A stretch of 64,000 nucleotides of DNA. Origin: Alistipes provencensis (GTDB taxonomy: Bacteria > Bacteroidota > Bacteroidia > Bacteroidales > Rikenellaceae). The notes beneath the pieces are model-generated. The model searched no databases. It worked only from the letters and a program-made list of their open reading frames with translations, and was not told the DNA's origin. Position 1 is the stretch's first letter. Each line of letters opens with the position of its first letter. The position numbers and the translations under genes were made by a program. Positions 30,765 through 40,449 of this stretch are shown here, piece by piece. The stretch lies in the NCBI RefSeq assembly GCF_900083545.1, contig NZ_LT559262.1, forward strand, positions 3,212,324 through 3,276,323, written 5' to 3'.

Positions 30765-31671
30765 AGAAACGCTTGGTGTAAGCGTGGCAATAAGGCTGCG
30801 TGCCTTTGCGGTCGTAATAGTCCTGATGATACCCCTCGGCGGGCCAGAAAGTCGTGGCCTGTGTAACCTCGGTCACGACATCGTAGCCCTTCGCGCGCAG
30901 TTCGGCAATCAGCTTTTCGGCCGTCTCGCGCTGGGCAGGCGTGGTGTAAAAGACCTCGGAACGGTACTGGTCGCCGATGTCGGGACCCTGCCGGTCGACC
31001 TGCGTGGGGTCGTGAATCTCGAAAAACAGCCGTGCCAGCCGCTCGTAGGAGACCTTCGCGGGGTCGAACGTCACGCGCACCGCCTCGGCATGCCCCGTGC
31101 GGTGGCTGCACACCTCCTCGTAGGTGGGATTCTCGGTGTGGCCGCCGATGTAGCCCGACTCGACGTCCAATACCCCCGGCTCCTTCGAAAGCAGGTGCTC
31201 CACACCCCAGAAACAGCCTCCGGCGAAAATCGCCGTCTCGGTCTGCTCCTTTTTGGCCTCGGGCACGAACTCCAGCGAGAGGGAGTTGACGCAGTGGCGC
31301 GTATTCTTGGGCGTAAAACCCTCGCCCGCAAATACATGGCCCAGATGACCGCCGCACTTGGCACAAGTGATCTCCGTGCGCCGCCCGTCAGCATCCACCG
31401 TGCGTTTCACGGCCCCGGGAATCTCGTCGTCGAAACTCGGCCAGCCGCATCCGGCATCGAACTTGTCCGCCGAGCGGTACAACGGCGCCCCGCACTGGCG
31501 GCAGACGTAAGTCCCCGGCTCCTTGTGTTTGTAATAGCGACCCGTAAAGGGCGCCTCGGTGCCCTTGTCGACGATCACCCGCTTCTCTTCCGGTGTCAAC
31601 GGTTTCATATTTTGTGCATTTACGGCCCCGCACAATGCGAGGCAAATTATCAACCACCTGTTTCTCATCAT
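30763..31671 (-). CDS. msrBA: periplasmic methionine sulfoxide reductase MsrB-MsrA fusion
   Basis: 302 residues with a signal peptide (WLIICLALCGAVNAQ). Residues 25-135 form MsrB: zinc cysteines 57, 60, 103 and 106 and catalytic Cys127 in RHCVNSLSLEF. Residues 146-302 form MsrA with catalytic Cys153 in GGCFWG. The MsrB-MsrA order is the reverse of the MsrA-MsrB order seen in some bacteria. It repairs both stereoisomers of methionine sulfoxide in exported proteins. It lies 7 bp after hutI, probably at the end of the hut transcript, and a strong terminator follows. Confidence 0.94.
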   Translation of the reverse strand: MMRNRWLIICLALCGAVNAQNMKPLTPEEKRVIVDKGTEAPFTGRYYKHKEPGTYVCRQCGAPLYRSADKFDAGCGWPSFDDEIPGAVKRTVDADGRRTEITCAKCGGHLGHVFAGEGFTPKNTRHCVNSLSLEFVPEAKKEQTETAIFAGGCFWGVEHLLSKEPGVLDVESGYIGGHTENPTYEEVCSHRTGHAEAVRVTFDPAKVSYERLARLFFEIHDPTQVDRQGPDIGDQYRSEVFYTTPAQRETAEKLIAELRAKGYDVVTEVTQATTFWPAEGYHQDYYDRKGTQPYCHAYTKRF

Positions 31672-31678
31672 CCAAAAA

Positions 31679-32926
31679 CTAAGCCTGAACAGGAAACTCG
31701 CTTCCCTTTAAGAAAACGCGCCGGATAAGGGGCGTCTGGTAGGCATAGGAGAAGAACTCGACCGACGGCATCGGATTCGTGATGAAGAAGTTGGCCACTT
31801 TACCTAAAGTGATGCTTCCGTAGTCGCGGCTCAGCCCCATGGCATAGGCTCCGTTGAGCGTCGCGGCGTTGATGGCCTCCGCGGGGGTCATCTTCATGCG
31901 TATCGAGGCCAGCGAAACGACCATGCGCATGTTGCCCGAGGGCGACGACCCGGGATTGTAGTCCGAAGCCAGCGCCACGCCCAGCCCCGCGCCGATCATC
32001 TCCCGGGCCGGGGGATAGCTCATGCCGAGGAAAAACGCCGCACCGGGCAGCAGCGTCGGCATGGTCACCGCGCCGTGCAGGGCCTCGATCTCCTCGGCCC
32101 CCATGCGTTCGAGGTGGTCGACCGAAAGGGCGTCGTGCTCCACCCCCACCTGCACGCCACCCGAGACGGCCAGTTCGTTGGCGTGGATTTTCCCCCGCAG
32201 GCCCAACCTGCGCCCGGCCCGGAGGATGCGGGCCGTCTCTTCGACGGTGAAAAAGCCCTCGTCGCAGAAGACGTCGACGAAATCGGCCAGCCCTTCGGCC
32301 GCCACGGCCGGCAGCATCTCGTTGCAGATCAGGTCGACATACTCCCCCTGCCGTCCCCGGTAGGCCCGGGCCACGGCGTGCGCCCCGAGGAACGTGGCGC
32401 GCACCTCCAGCGGTGACGTTTCGCGGATGCGGCGAATAACGCGCAGCATCTTCAGCTCGTCTTGGGTCGAGAGCCCGTAGCCGCTCTTGATTTCCACGCA
32501 CCCCGTCCCCATCGCCGCGATCTCGCGCACGCGCTCCATCGCCTGCGCATAGAGGTCGTCCTCGGAGGTTTCGTGCAGCAGGTCGGCGGAATTGAGGATT
32601 CCCCCGCCCCGCCGGGCGATCTCTTCGTAGGAGAGGCCGTTGATCTTGTCCAGAAACTCCTGTTCGCGGCTCCCGGCATAGACCAGATGGGTGTGCGAGT
32701 CGCAGAACGACGGAAAGAGCATGCCCCCTTCGGCATCGACCACCCGGTCGGCGGCGATCTCGCCCAGCTCGTCCATGCGTCCGTAAGCCGCGAAACGGTC
32801 GTTGTCGACCAGCAGCCACGCATCGTCGAAGCATTCCAGCCGGTCCATTTCCGCACCGCAGACCCGGAGGCGGCCCGTCGATTCGATGCCGACGATGCGG
32901 CCGATATTCTTCACCAGCAGTTTCAT
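31679..32926 (-). CDS. hutI: imidazolonepropionase HutI
   Basis: 415 residues from ATG 32926, overlapping the hutH stop by 4 bp. An amidohydrolase with the metal motif FPSFCDSHTHLVYAGSRE, GCVEIKSGYGLS, GKIHANELA, VDHLE and ASDYNPGSSP. It opens imidazolone-5-propionate to N-formimino-L-glutamate, the third step of histidine degradation. The intermediate then goes to FtcD. Minus-strand operon with hutH. Confidence 0.96.
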   Translation of the reverse strand: MKLLVKNIGRIVGIESTGRLRVCGAEMDRLECFDDAWLLVDNDRFAAYGRMDELGEIAADRVVDAEGGMLFPSFCDSHTHLVYAGSREQEFLDKINGLSYEEIARRGGGILNSADLLHETSEDDLYAQAMERVREIAAMGTGCVEIKSGYGLSTQDELKMLRVIRRIRETSPLEVRATFLGAHAVARAYRGRQGEYVDLICNEMLPAVAAEGLADFVDVFCDEGFFTVEETARILRAGRRLGLRGKIHANELAVSGGVQVGVEHDALSVDHLERMGAEEIEALHGAVTMPTLLPGAAFFLGMSYPPAREMIGAGLGVALASDYNPGSSPSGNMRMVVSLASIRMKMTPAEAINAATLNGAYAMGLSRDYGSITLGKVANFFITNPMPSVEFFSYAYQTPLIRRVFLKGSEFPVQA

Positions 32927-34404
32927 AGCGTATGCAGGAATTGGATCGAGGCTTCGATATGGGGATACATCACCTCGTCGTTGTCGATGAATGGCACCCG
33001 CTGCCGGTAGTCGGCCAGCAGGCGTTCCAGCGCAGGCGACGTGTGCGCCGGGCGGCGGAACTCGATGGCCTGCGCGGCGTTGAACAGCTCGATGGCCAGC
33101 ACCCGCTCGGTGTTGCACACCACGCGCCAAAGCTTCGTAGCGGCGTTGGAGCCCATGCTCACATGGTCCTCCTGCCCCTGCGACGAAGGGATCGAGTCGA
33201 CCGACGCGGGCATGCAGAGCCCCTTGGACTGGCTCACGATCGACGCGGCGGTATATTGCGGAATCATGAAGCCGCTGTTCAGCCCGGGATTGGCCACAAG
33301 GAATTTCGGCAGTTCGCGGGCCCCCGAAATCAACTTATAGGTGCGGCGTTCCGAGATGTTGCCCAGCTCGGCCAGAGCTATTGCCAGAAAATCCATCGCC
33401 AAGGCGATCGGCTGGCCGTGGAAATTACCCGCCGAAACGACCATATCCTCCTCGGGAAAGACCGTCGGATTGTCGGTCGTGGAGTTGATCTCGGTGGTCA
33501 GCACGCTCTCCACATAGTCGATGGTGTCTTTCGACGCCCCGTGCACCTGCGGCATGCAGCGGAACGAATAAGGGTCCTGCACATGCTTTTTCGGGCGGAC
33601 GATCAGTTCACTGCCCTCCAGCAGGCCGCGGATGGCGCGGGCCGTGGCCAACTGTCCCCGGTGGGCACGGATGAGGTGCACCTCGTCGCAGAAAGGCTCG
33701 ATGCGCCCGTCGAAGGCGTCCAGCGCCAGCGCCCCGATGCGGTCGGCCCACTCGCTCAGCCGGCGGGCCCGGATCAGCGACCAGACGCCGTAGGCGCTCA
33801 TGAACTGCGTGCCGTTCAGCAGGGCAAGTCCCTCTTTCGACTGCAGCCGGATCGGCTCCAACCCCACCTCGGCCAGCACGTCGGCCGCGGGACGGACCTC
33901 CCCGTTGTACTCCACCTCCCCGAGCCCCAGCAGCGGCAGGCTCATGTGGGCCAGCGGCGCAAGGTCGCCCGAAGCGCCCAGCGATCCCTGCTGGTAGACC
34001 ACGGGCAGGATGTCGCGGTTGAAAAACTCCACGAGACGTTCGACCGTCGCCAACTGCACGCCCGAATGGCCGTAGGAAAGCGACTGGATTTTCAGCAGCA
34101 GGATCAGCCGCACGATCTCCGACGGCACGCGCTCCCCGGTGCCGCAGGCGTGCGACATCACAAGGTTCTGCTGCAGCCGCGACAGCTCGTCGCGCCCCAC
34201 CGAGATGTCGCACAGCGACCCGAAACCGGTGGTGATGCCGTAAATAGGTCGCTCGGGGTTCTCCATCTTGCGGTCGAGGTACTCGCGGCAGCGGACGATG
34301 CGCGCCCGGGCATCGTCGCTCAGCACGAGCGGCAGGCGGTGTTCAAGGATTTCGCGGACACGATCTATCGAAAGATGATCCGCCGTGATATGGTGATGTT
34401 CCAT
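32923..34404 (-). CDS. hutH: histidine ammonia-lyase HutH
   Basis: 493 residues, normal family length. The MIO prosthetic group forms from Ala144-Ser145-Gly146 within GSLGASGDLAPLAHM. Other HutH marks are YGITTGFG, the SMGSNAATKL region and QGQEDHVSMG. It removes ammonia from histidine to give urocanate. Its stop overlaps the hutI start. A 174-bp spacer with hairpins separates it from hutU upstream. Confidence 0.97.
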   Translation of the reverse strand: MEHHHITADHLSIDRVREILEHRLPLVLSDDARARIVRCREYLDRKMENPERPIYGITTGFGSLCDISVGRDELSRLQQNLVMSHACGTGERVPSEIVRLILLLKIQSLSYGHSGVQLATVERLVEFFNRDILPVVYQQGSLGASGDLAPLAHMSLPLLGLGEVEYNGEVRPAADVLAEVGLEPIRLQSKEGLALLNGTQFMSAYGVWSLIRARRLSEWADRIGALALDAFDGRIEPFCDEVHLIRAHRGQLATARAIRGLLEGSELIVRPKKHVQDPYSFRCMPQVHGASKDTIDYVESVLTTEINSTTDNPTVFPEEDMVVSAGNFHGQPIALAMDFLAIALAELGNISERRTYKLISGARELPKFLVANPGLNSGFMIPQYTAASIVSQSKGLCMPASVDSIPSSQGQEDHVSMGSNAATKLWRVVCNTERVLAIELFNAAQAIEFRRPAHTSPALERLLADYRQRVPFIDNDEVMYPHIEASIQFLHTL

Positions 34405-34578
34405 TTGAAATAACAGAATTTAATCAGGTAACTATGATCATTTTATACCTACCGCTTATCATCCCGGAGGGCCGTTGCTCGCCGCCTGCGGCGGCGTATC
34501 CAAATCTGACCCCACCCCGCCCCTCCCTCAGGGAGGGAGATGGCGTACGCTCAGGAGGGTTGGTATAATTAATTGCGT
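34405..34578. repeat. REP-like hairpin cluster between hutU and hutH
   Basis: Two GC-rich hairpins lie side by side: GCCGCC-TGC-GGCGGC (34481-34495) and CCCTCCC-TCA-GGGAGGG (34521-34537). The outer arms TATACCTACC (34445-34454) and GGTTGGTATA (34559-34568) are roughly complementary. No open frame. It may be an extragenic palindrome that adjusts mRNA stability between hutU and hutH, or a small non-autonomous repeat. Confidence 0.5.
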
Positions 34579-36600
34579 TTAATTATTATCGTTCAGTGCA
34601 TTGAGAATGACATCGTCGTCGGCGAAATTGGGCAGCGTCACGCGCAGTCCCGGCGTGCGCTCCATCTCGCGGCGGATGGCCTCGACTGCCCCTTCGTTGC
34701 GGGCCCAACTCCGGCGGGCGATACCGTTGTTGACGTCCCACAGCAGCATTTCGCGGATGCGGCGGTCGGCATCTTCCGAACCGTCGATCACCATGCCGAA
34801 GCCGCCGTTGATGACCTCGCCCCAGCCCACGCCGCCGCCGTTGTGGATCGAGACCCATGTAGCACCACGGAAGGCGTCGCCGATGACGTTCTGCACGGCC
34901 ATGTCCGCCGTGAGGTTCGAACCGTCGTAGATGTTCGAGGTCTCGCGGTACGGCGAGTCGGTGCCCGAAACGTCGTGGTGGTCGCGTCCCAGCACCACGG
35001 GAGCCGTGATACGGCCCTCGGCAATGGCACGGTTGAAAGCCTCGGCGATCTTCGTGCGGCCCTCGCAGTCGGCATAGAGGATGCGGGCCTGCGAACCCAC
35101 GACGAGTTTGTTGCGTCCGGCCTCCCGAATCCAGTGAATGTTGTCGTCCAACTGGCCCCGGATATCGTCGGGAGCCGTTTTCCGAATCTCTTCCAGCACT
35201 TCGGCGGCCAGCCGGTCGGTCGTTTCGAGGTCCTCGGGACGCCCCGAGGTGCAGACCCAGCGGAAAGGCCCGAAGCCGTAGTCGAAGAACATCGGCCCCA
35301 TGATGTCCTGCACATAGGAGGGATAGCGGAAGCGTCCGCCCTCGCCCGTCACCGCCGCCCCGGCACGCGAGGCTTCCAGCAGGAATGCGTTGCCATAGTC
35401 GAAGAAATACATTCCCCTGTCCGTCAGCTTATTGATGGCGTCGACCTGCCGCCGCAGCGACTCCTGCACGCATTCGCGGAAACGCCCGGGCTCCTCGGCC
35501 ATCATCTTGTTCGACGCCTCGTAGCTCAGCCCCACGGGGTAATAACCGCCTGCCCACGGATTGTGCAGCGAGGTCTGGTCCGAACCCAGATCGACCGCGA
35601 TCTCCTCCGCGGCCAGCCGCTCCCAGAGGTCCACGACGTTGCCCACATAGGCCAGCGACACGACTTCCTTCGCCTTGACAGCCTGACGGATACGCGGTAT
35701 CAGTTCATCCAGCGCTTCATGCAGTTCGTCGACCCACCCCTGCTCGTAGCGTTTCTGCGCCGCCTTGGGGTTGATTTCGGCGACGACCGACACCACGCCC
35801 GAGATATTGCCCGCCTTGGGCTGGGCGCCCGACATGCCGCCGAGACCCGAGGTGACGAACAGCATGCCGCGCGTGTCGGTGCGCCCCGCCGTGAAGCGCT
35901 TGCGCGCAGCGTTCATCACCGTGATCGTCGTACCGTGGACGATGCCCTGCGGCCCGATGTACATATACGACCCGGCGGTCATCTGCCCGTACTGCGACAC
36001 CCCGAGGGCGTTGAGCCGCTCCCAGTCGTCGGGCTTCGAGTAATTGGGAATCACCATGCCGTTCGTCACCACCACGCGCGGAGCGTCGGGGTGCGACGGG
36101 AACAGCCCCAGCGGGTGCCCCGAGTACATCACCAGCGTCTGGTGATCGGTCATTTCCGAGAGGTACTGCATGGCCAGCCGGTACTGCGCCCAGTTCTGGA
36201 ACACGGCGCCGTTGCCGCCGTAGGTGATCAGTTCGTGGGGATGCTGCGCCACCCTCGGGTCGAGGTTGTTCTGAATCATCATCATCACGGCCGCCGCCTG
36301 CCGGCAGCGGGCCGGATATTCGTCGATCGGCCGCGCATACATCTCGTAGTCGGGACGCAGGCGGTACATATAGATACGCCCGTAGCGGCGCAGCTCCTCG
36401 GCGAACTCCTTCGCCAGCGCGGCGTGGTGCTTGGCGGGAAAGTAGCGCAGGGCGTTTTTCAGCGCCAGCGCCTTCTCGGCCTCCGTGAGTATCTCCTTGC
36501 GCTTGGGCGCATGGTTGATCTGTTTGTCATAAGGTTTCGCGGCGGGCAGCCGGTCGGGAATACCCGCGCGAATGTCGTTCTGAAACTCTTCGCGTGTCAT
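34579..36600 (-). CDS. hutU: urocanate hydratase HutU
   Basis: 673 residues from ATG 36600, starting 2 bases after the ftcD stop. This is the longer urocanase type found in Bacteroidota. Recognisable are TYGGNGAVFQNWAQY, MYSGHPLGLFPSH, the NAD-binding region VTSGLGGMSGAQPKA and the C-terminal NGGGVGWGEVINGGFGM. It hydrates urocanate to imidazolone-5-propionate. It is the second gene in the ftcD-hutU-hutH-hutI-msrBA order. Confidence 0.97.
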   Translation of the reverse strand: MTREEFQNDIRAGIPDRLPAAKPYDKQINHAPKRKEILTEAEKALALKNALRYFPAKHHAALAKEFAEELRRYGRIYMYRLRPDYEMYARPIDEYPARCRQAAAVMMMIQNNLDPRVAQHPHELITYGGNGAVFQNWAQYRLAMQYLSEMTDHQTLVMYSGHPLGLFPSHPDAPRVVVTNGMVIPNYSKPDDWERLNALGVSQYGQMTAGSYMYIGPQGIVHGTTITVMNAARKRFTAGRTDTRGMLFVTSGLGGMSGAQPKAGNISGVVSVVAEINPKAAQKRYEQGWVDELHEALDELIPRIRQAVKAKEVVSLAYVGNVVDLWERLAAEEIAVDLGSDQTSLHNPWAGGYYPVGLSYEASNKMMAEEPGRFRECVQESLRRQVDAINKLTDRGMYFFDYGNAFLLEASRAGAAVTGEGGRFRYPSYVQDIMGPMFFDYGFGPFRWVCTSGRPEDLETTDRLAAEVLEEIRKTAPDDIRGQLDDNIHWIREAGRNKLVVGSQARILYADCEGRTKIAEAFNRAIAEGRITAPVVLGRDHHDVSGTDSPYRETSNIYDGSNLTADMAVQNVIGDAFRGATWVSIHNGGGVGWGEVINGGFGMVIDGSEDADRRIREMLLWDVNNGIARRSWARNEGAVEAIRREMERTPGLRVTLPNFADDDVILNALNDNN

Positions 36601-36601
36601 G

Positions 36602-38302
36602 CTATCCGATTTTAGATTCGACGATCGCCAGCACCTCCGCTTCGAGGCGCACGGCTTCGGCGGCCAGCGCATTCGCCTCGGCGACGAGCGCATCGGCCTT
36701 CGCACGGTCTTTCAATCCCGCGGCGTTGATCTTCACATTGAGACAGGCCCCCAGCACCGCGCTGCGGGCCGCCAAAGCGCCCACACCCGCGTCGGAGACC
36801 GAATTGGGATTGCCCTCCGAGGCCATGGCGCGCACGATCGCAAAGACCCGCGACGCGGCCTTCATCGTCCGCAGGGGCACCTCCGTGGCATAGAGCGTCG
36901 CCTCCTGCAAGGCTGCGCTGCGGGCCGCCTTCTCCTCGTCGGTGGACTTGGGCATGGCAAAGACCGCCATGATGCGGTTGAACGCCGCGGTGTCCTCGTC
37001 CACAAGGCGCAGGAGTTCGCTCAGAACGGCCTGCCCCTGCCCGGCCCAGTCGGAAAACTTCTCCCAGCGGTCGTCCCACCCCGCCTTGTGCGACGAGAGG
37101 TTGGCGACCATCGTCCCCAGAGCCGCCCCCAGCGCACCCATGTAGGCCGCGATCGAGCCGCCGCCCGGAGCGGGCGATTCGCTCGCCGTCTCCTCGGCGA
37201 ACGCCTTGCAGGTCATGTCGATAAGCCGCTTCTGTTGAACCTCTGCTTCAAGCAGGTATTCGATCACCTTTTCGGCAGGGTTGAACGGTTTCAGGTCGTC
37301 CAATCCCATCGACTTGACGGCGATGCGGACGATCTCCTCCTCGGCGATACCCGTCGAACGATGCTGTTTGCGGAGATAGTATTTGCCCGCCTCGACAAGC
37401 GCCCGCTTCGGGACCAGCCCCACGATTTCGGTGCCCGTGACGCGCACGCCGCGGGCGTCGGCCTTGCGGCACACCTCGTCGAAAGCAACATGCAGAGGCG
37501 TTACGGACAGGTCGGTGATGTTCATCGAGACCTGAGCGATGCCGTACTCTTCGATGAACCAGCCGATAGCCTTCGTGGCCTTCAATGTGCCGGGCTGCAT
37601 CAGGGGGTTTCCGGCGGCGTCTTTGAGCGGCTTGCCCACGGGCGAACCGCCCTCGCGCACGGGGCGCCCTTTCTCGCGCACGTCGAACGCAATGGCGTTG
37701 GCGCGGCGCGTGGAGGTGGTGTTCAGGTTGAAATTCACGGCGATCAGGAAGTCGCGGGCCCCGACGGTCGTGGCGCCCGTGCGGGCGACGCCCTCGTCGA
37801 AAGGCCGGGCCCCGAAGTCGGGTGCCGACTCCTTGCGTGCCAGTTTTTCGGGCAGGGCCTCATACTCCCCGGCGCGGCACACGGCGAGGTTTTTCCGTTC
37901 GGGGACAAAGGCGGCGGCCTCGTAACAGTAGGTCGGGATGCGCAGTTCGGCGGCGATCCGCTCGGCCAGCCTGCGGGCCAGCGCCGCGCACTCTTCGAGC
38001 GTGACGCCGGCGATCGGGATCAGCGGCAGCACGTCGGTGGCCCCCATGCGGGGATGCGCGCCCTTGTGACGGCGCATGTCGATCAGTTCGGCGGCCCGCC
38101 TGACCCCTGCGAAAGCGGCCTCGACGACCGCTTCGGGTTCGCCGACGAAGGTGACGACCGTGCGGTTGGTCGCCTCGCCGGGGTCCACATCGAGCAGTTT
38201 CACGCCGCCGGACGCCTCGATGGCCGCGGTAATCTGTCCGATCACGTTTTTATCGCATCCCTCACTGAAATTGGGGACGCATTCGATGATTCGGTTTGTC
38301 AT
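36602..38302 (-). CDS. ftcD: glutamate formimidoyltransferase / formimidoyl-THF cyclodeaminase FtcD
   Basis: 566 residues. Residues 1-330 are the formiminotransferase: IIECVPNFSEG at the start and catalytic His83 in HKGAHPRMGA. Residues 350-566 are the cyclodeaminase (SESPAPGGGSIAAYMGALGAAL, helical). The enzyme moves the formimino group of N-formimino-glutamate to tetrahydrofolate and closes it to methenyl-THF with loss of ammonia. It replaces HutG/HutF and returns glutamate. A TACCTTTG box on the minus strand (38340-38333) is the probable promoter of the whole hut operon. Confidence 0.96.
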   Translation of the reverse strand: MTNRIIECVPNFSEGCDKNVIGQITAAIEASGGVKLLDVDPGEATNRTVVTFVGEPEAVVEAAFAGVRRAAELIDMRRHKGAHPRMGATDVLPLIPIAGVTLEECAALARRLAERIAAELRIPTYCYEAAAFVPERKNLAVCRAGEYEALPEKLARKESAPDFGARPFDEGVARTGATTVGARDFLIAVNFNLNTTSTRRANAIAFDVREKGRPVREGGSPVGKPLKDAAGNPLMQPGTLKATKAIGWFIEEYGIAQVSMNITDLSVTPLHVAFDEVCRKADARGVRVTGTEIVGLVPKRALVEAGKYYLRKQHRSTGIAEEEIVRIAVKSMGLDDLKPFNPAEKVIEYLLEAEVQQKRLIDMTCKAFAEETASESPAPGGGSIAAYMGALGAALGTMVANLSSHKAGWDDRWEKFSDWAGQGQAVLSELLRLVDEDTAAFNRIMAVFAMPKSTDEEKAARSAALQEATLYATEVPLRTMKAASRVFAIVRAMASEGNPNSVSDAGVGALAARSAVLGACLNVKINAAGLKDRAKADALVAEANALAAEAVRLEAEVLAIVESKIG

Positions 38303-38332
38303 AGAATCGTTGCTTTGGAGTTCTTATACTTC

Positions 38333-38340
38333 AAAGGTAA
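38333..38340 (-). promoter_or_regulatory. promoter -7 element of the hut operon
   Basis: TACCTTTG on the minus strand, 31 bases before the ftcD start codon. Confidence 0.6.
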
Positions 38341-38400
38341 CAAACATTCCGAAATTTTCCGAAAGAACTGTAACAAAAACGACCCACTTCTCCAAAAAAC

Positions 38401-38432
38401 AGAAAGGGCCGGTGCACGATGCACCGGACCCC
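38401..38432 (-). terminator. terminator of the TonB receptor gene
   Basis: CCGGTGCA (38409-38416) and TGCACCGG (38420-38427), extended by GGG/CCC with one bulge; the minus-strand continuation is TTTCTGTTTTTTGG. Confidence 0.75.
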
Positions 38433-38466
38433 GATTGCAGCCGGAAGGGCTATGCCCCGGGAGGAA

Positions 38467-40449
38467 TTACCTGCCGATGGTCAGCACCACCCCGCCCGTA
38501 CACCAGAATCCCGGCAGGCGAAGGCCGCCGATGTCGCAGTAGCGGGCGTCGGTGATGTTCGTGGCATCGACATAGAGACGGCAGGCGCCTTTTTCCCACG
38601 ACAGACGTCCGTCGAGCAGGAAATAGGGTTCGTAGTCGCGCACCTCGCTGACGGAGGAGTCGCCCGGCCGGGGATAGTCGGCATAACTGCCGTTGCGGTC
38701 GTAGACCGAACCGGTCAGCGCCAGCGACATCCGCCGCAGGAAACACACCTCGACGGCCAAGGCCGCCTTGTGGCGCATGAAATCCATGGCGCTTTTGGCC
38801 ACGACATCCGCATTCCGGTCGGTCGTGATGTAGCCGTAAGAGAGCGTCACGCGACGCAGGAAGCCCTCCGGAACCGCATAGCCGCCCGCGAGTTCAATAC
38901 CGTAGGTGTCGAGACGGCTCGACTGTTCCGAATGCCACTTGCCGTCCATGTCCTCGCGCCAAACCCAGTCGATGATGTCGCGTCCGGCACGGTAGTAAGC
39001 CTGTGCCGATACGTTCCAGCAACGCTTTAGGTAATCCGTGCCAAGGCGATATGTCACAGCGTGTTCCGGTGTAAGATCGAGGTTGTTGATCTGGGCCGGG
39101 GAGGTGTAGTACAAGTCCGTGAAGGTCGGCAGGCGCATCGACTGCCACGCTCCGGCCCCGACATGCAGGCCCTCGGCGGGTGTCCACCCGGCCGAGAGGC
39201 TCCACAGCGCCGACGTACCGTAGGGTGTGAGGCTGACGCCTGCCGAAGCCGCCGCGTCGAAACGCCGCCACTGCTTCGCGTGCCGCAGCCAGAGGTTGCC
39301 CGTATGGCGCGCCTTGGCGTGGGTGTAGTGCCCCTCGGGAACCGCGAGCTTCTCGCCCAGATTCGTGCTGTAAATGTGGTTGAAGGCCCAGTCGCCGCCC
39401 GCGGAGGTCACGCCCGCCGCCCAACGGCAGTCGGCCCAGAGCTTCGCTCCGGCGTTGTCCGTATTGTGGCGGTTCATCGCCGTGCCGCGGGTCCAGTCGT
39501 AGCGGTCGAAATTCTTGCGGTAGCTCGCGGCAGCCCCCAGCGAGAAGCGGCCCGCGGTTTTCAGCCACCGCAGCGAGGCCAGCGCCGTCGAGGTATGCTC
39601 CCACTGGTCGGGATTGTAGGCCGCATAGAAGCCGTTGGAGCCGAAATCGCGGTCCTGCCACCCGGCCTGCAGGTCGAAGAACCCGGCCCGCCCGCCGTCG
39701 CAGGTCGCACGCACGAAGGCGTTGTAATTGGAGAAATCGGTGTTGTGCCGGTAGCCGTCGCTGCGGCGGTACGAGACCGCGCCGAGCACCGAGAAGCGGC
39801 CCGCACTCACCGCACCCGAAAGATTCGTATAGGCATAGCCATACTGACCGCCCGAGCCTTCGAAGCGCAGGTACGCGGGCCGCAGCGGCGCGGTGCGGAC
39901 ATTCACAGCCCCGGCATAGGCGCCGACGCCCGGCACGCCGTCGATCAGTTCGACGGACGAAATGCAATCGAGATCGACGGGCAGCGCGTGGGACTGGTGC
40001 CCGGTGCGGGCATCGGTGAAATCGATGCCGTTGAGAAGGACCATGGTCTGGTCGAAAGAGCCTCCCCGGATGAAGATGTCGGCCTGCGCACCCTTGCCTC
40101 CGCGTTCGCGGACATCGACCGAAGGCGCGAGGCGCAGGGCGGCTTCCAGCGTCTGGAGAGGCGCCGGGGCCTGAGCTTTCCGGTCGAAAAGCGGGGTGTG
40201 CGACTGGGCGTTGCGCGCGGGAGCCATCTGGCTCCCGGTGATGCCTACCTCCCGGATCCTCAAGGTCTTGAGGACAGCGGACGTGTCGGCATTCTGCGCG
40301 GACGCACCTTGCGTCGCAAGCAGCAGGATCGACATCCCGGCAGAGAGAACCCCGATGGTTACATAGCGGCGGAGGCTCGCAAAGACCGACCAGCCCTTGC
40401 GGTTCCAGCGCTTGAAGCAGGGGTACTGCTTTGCTTGGATGTTTTCCAT
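38467..40449 (-). CDS. TonB-dependent receptor with extended N-terminus
   Basis: 660 residues from ATG 40449. The first 50 residues (QYPCFKRWNRKGWSVFASLRR, then IGVLSAGMSILLLATQGASAQ) match a conserved long signal region seen in BtuB-like Bacteroidota receptors. Plug domain: TLEAALRLAPSVDVRERG, ADIFIRGGSFDQTMVLLNGIDF and DGVPGVGAYAGAVNV. Barrel with LPTFTDLYY and C-terminus FWCTGGVVLTIGR. The BtuB-like features suggest a corrinoid or other small cofactor, but no riboswitch is present and no transport partner is adjacent, so substrate is open. Confidence 0.9.
   Translation of the reverse strand: MENIQAKQYPCFKRWNRKGWSVFASLRRYVTIGVLSAGMSILLLATQGASAQNADTSAVLKTLRIREVGITGSQMAPARNAQSHTPLFDRKAQAPAPLQTLEAALRLAPSVDVRERGGKGAQADIFIRGGSFDQTMVLLNGIDFTDARTGHQSHALPVDLDCISSVELIDGVPGVGAYAGAVNVRTAPLRPAYLRFEGSGGQYGYAYTNLSGAVSAGRFSVLGAVSYRRSDGYRHNTDFSNYNAFVRATCDGGRAGFFDLQAGWQDRDFGSNGFYAAYNPDQWEHTSTALASLRWLKTAGRFSLGAAASYRKNFDRYDWTRGTAMNRHNTDNAGAKLWADCRWAAGVTSAGGDWAFNHIYSTNLGEKLAVPEGHYTHAKARHTGNLWLRHAKQWRRFDAAASAGVSLTPYGTSALWSLSAGWTPAEGLHVGAGAWQSMRLPTFTDLYYTSPAQINNLDLTPEHAVTYRLGTDYLKRCWNVSAQAYYRAGRDIIDWVWREDMDGKWHSEQSSRLDTYGIELAGGYAVPEGFLRRVTLSYGYITTDRNADVVAKSAMDFMRHKAALAVEVCFLRRMSLALTGSVYDRNGSYADYPRPGDSSVSEVRDYEPYFLLDGRLSWEKGACRLYVDATNITDARYCDIGGLRLPGFWCTGGVVLTIGR

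Noticed and set aside
34481-34537. CRISPR-like array in the hut spacer
   Set aside because: Only two different hairpins, no regularly spaced direct repeats and no cas genes; no CRISPR array was seen anywhere in the window.
32932-38542. Very long plus-strand open frames opposite the hut genes (over 490 to 680 residues)
   Set aside because: They mirror hutH, hutU and ftcD, are rich in Arg, His and Gln repeats, and lack any family motif, whereas the minus-strand proteins are complete known enzymes.
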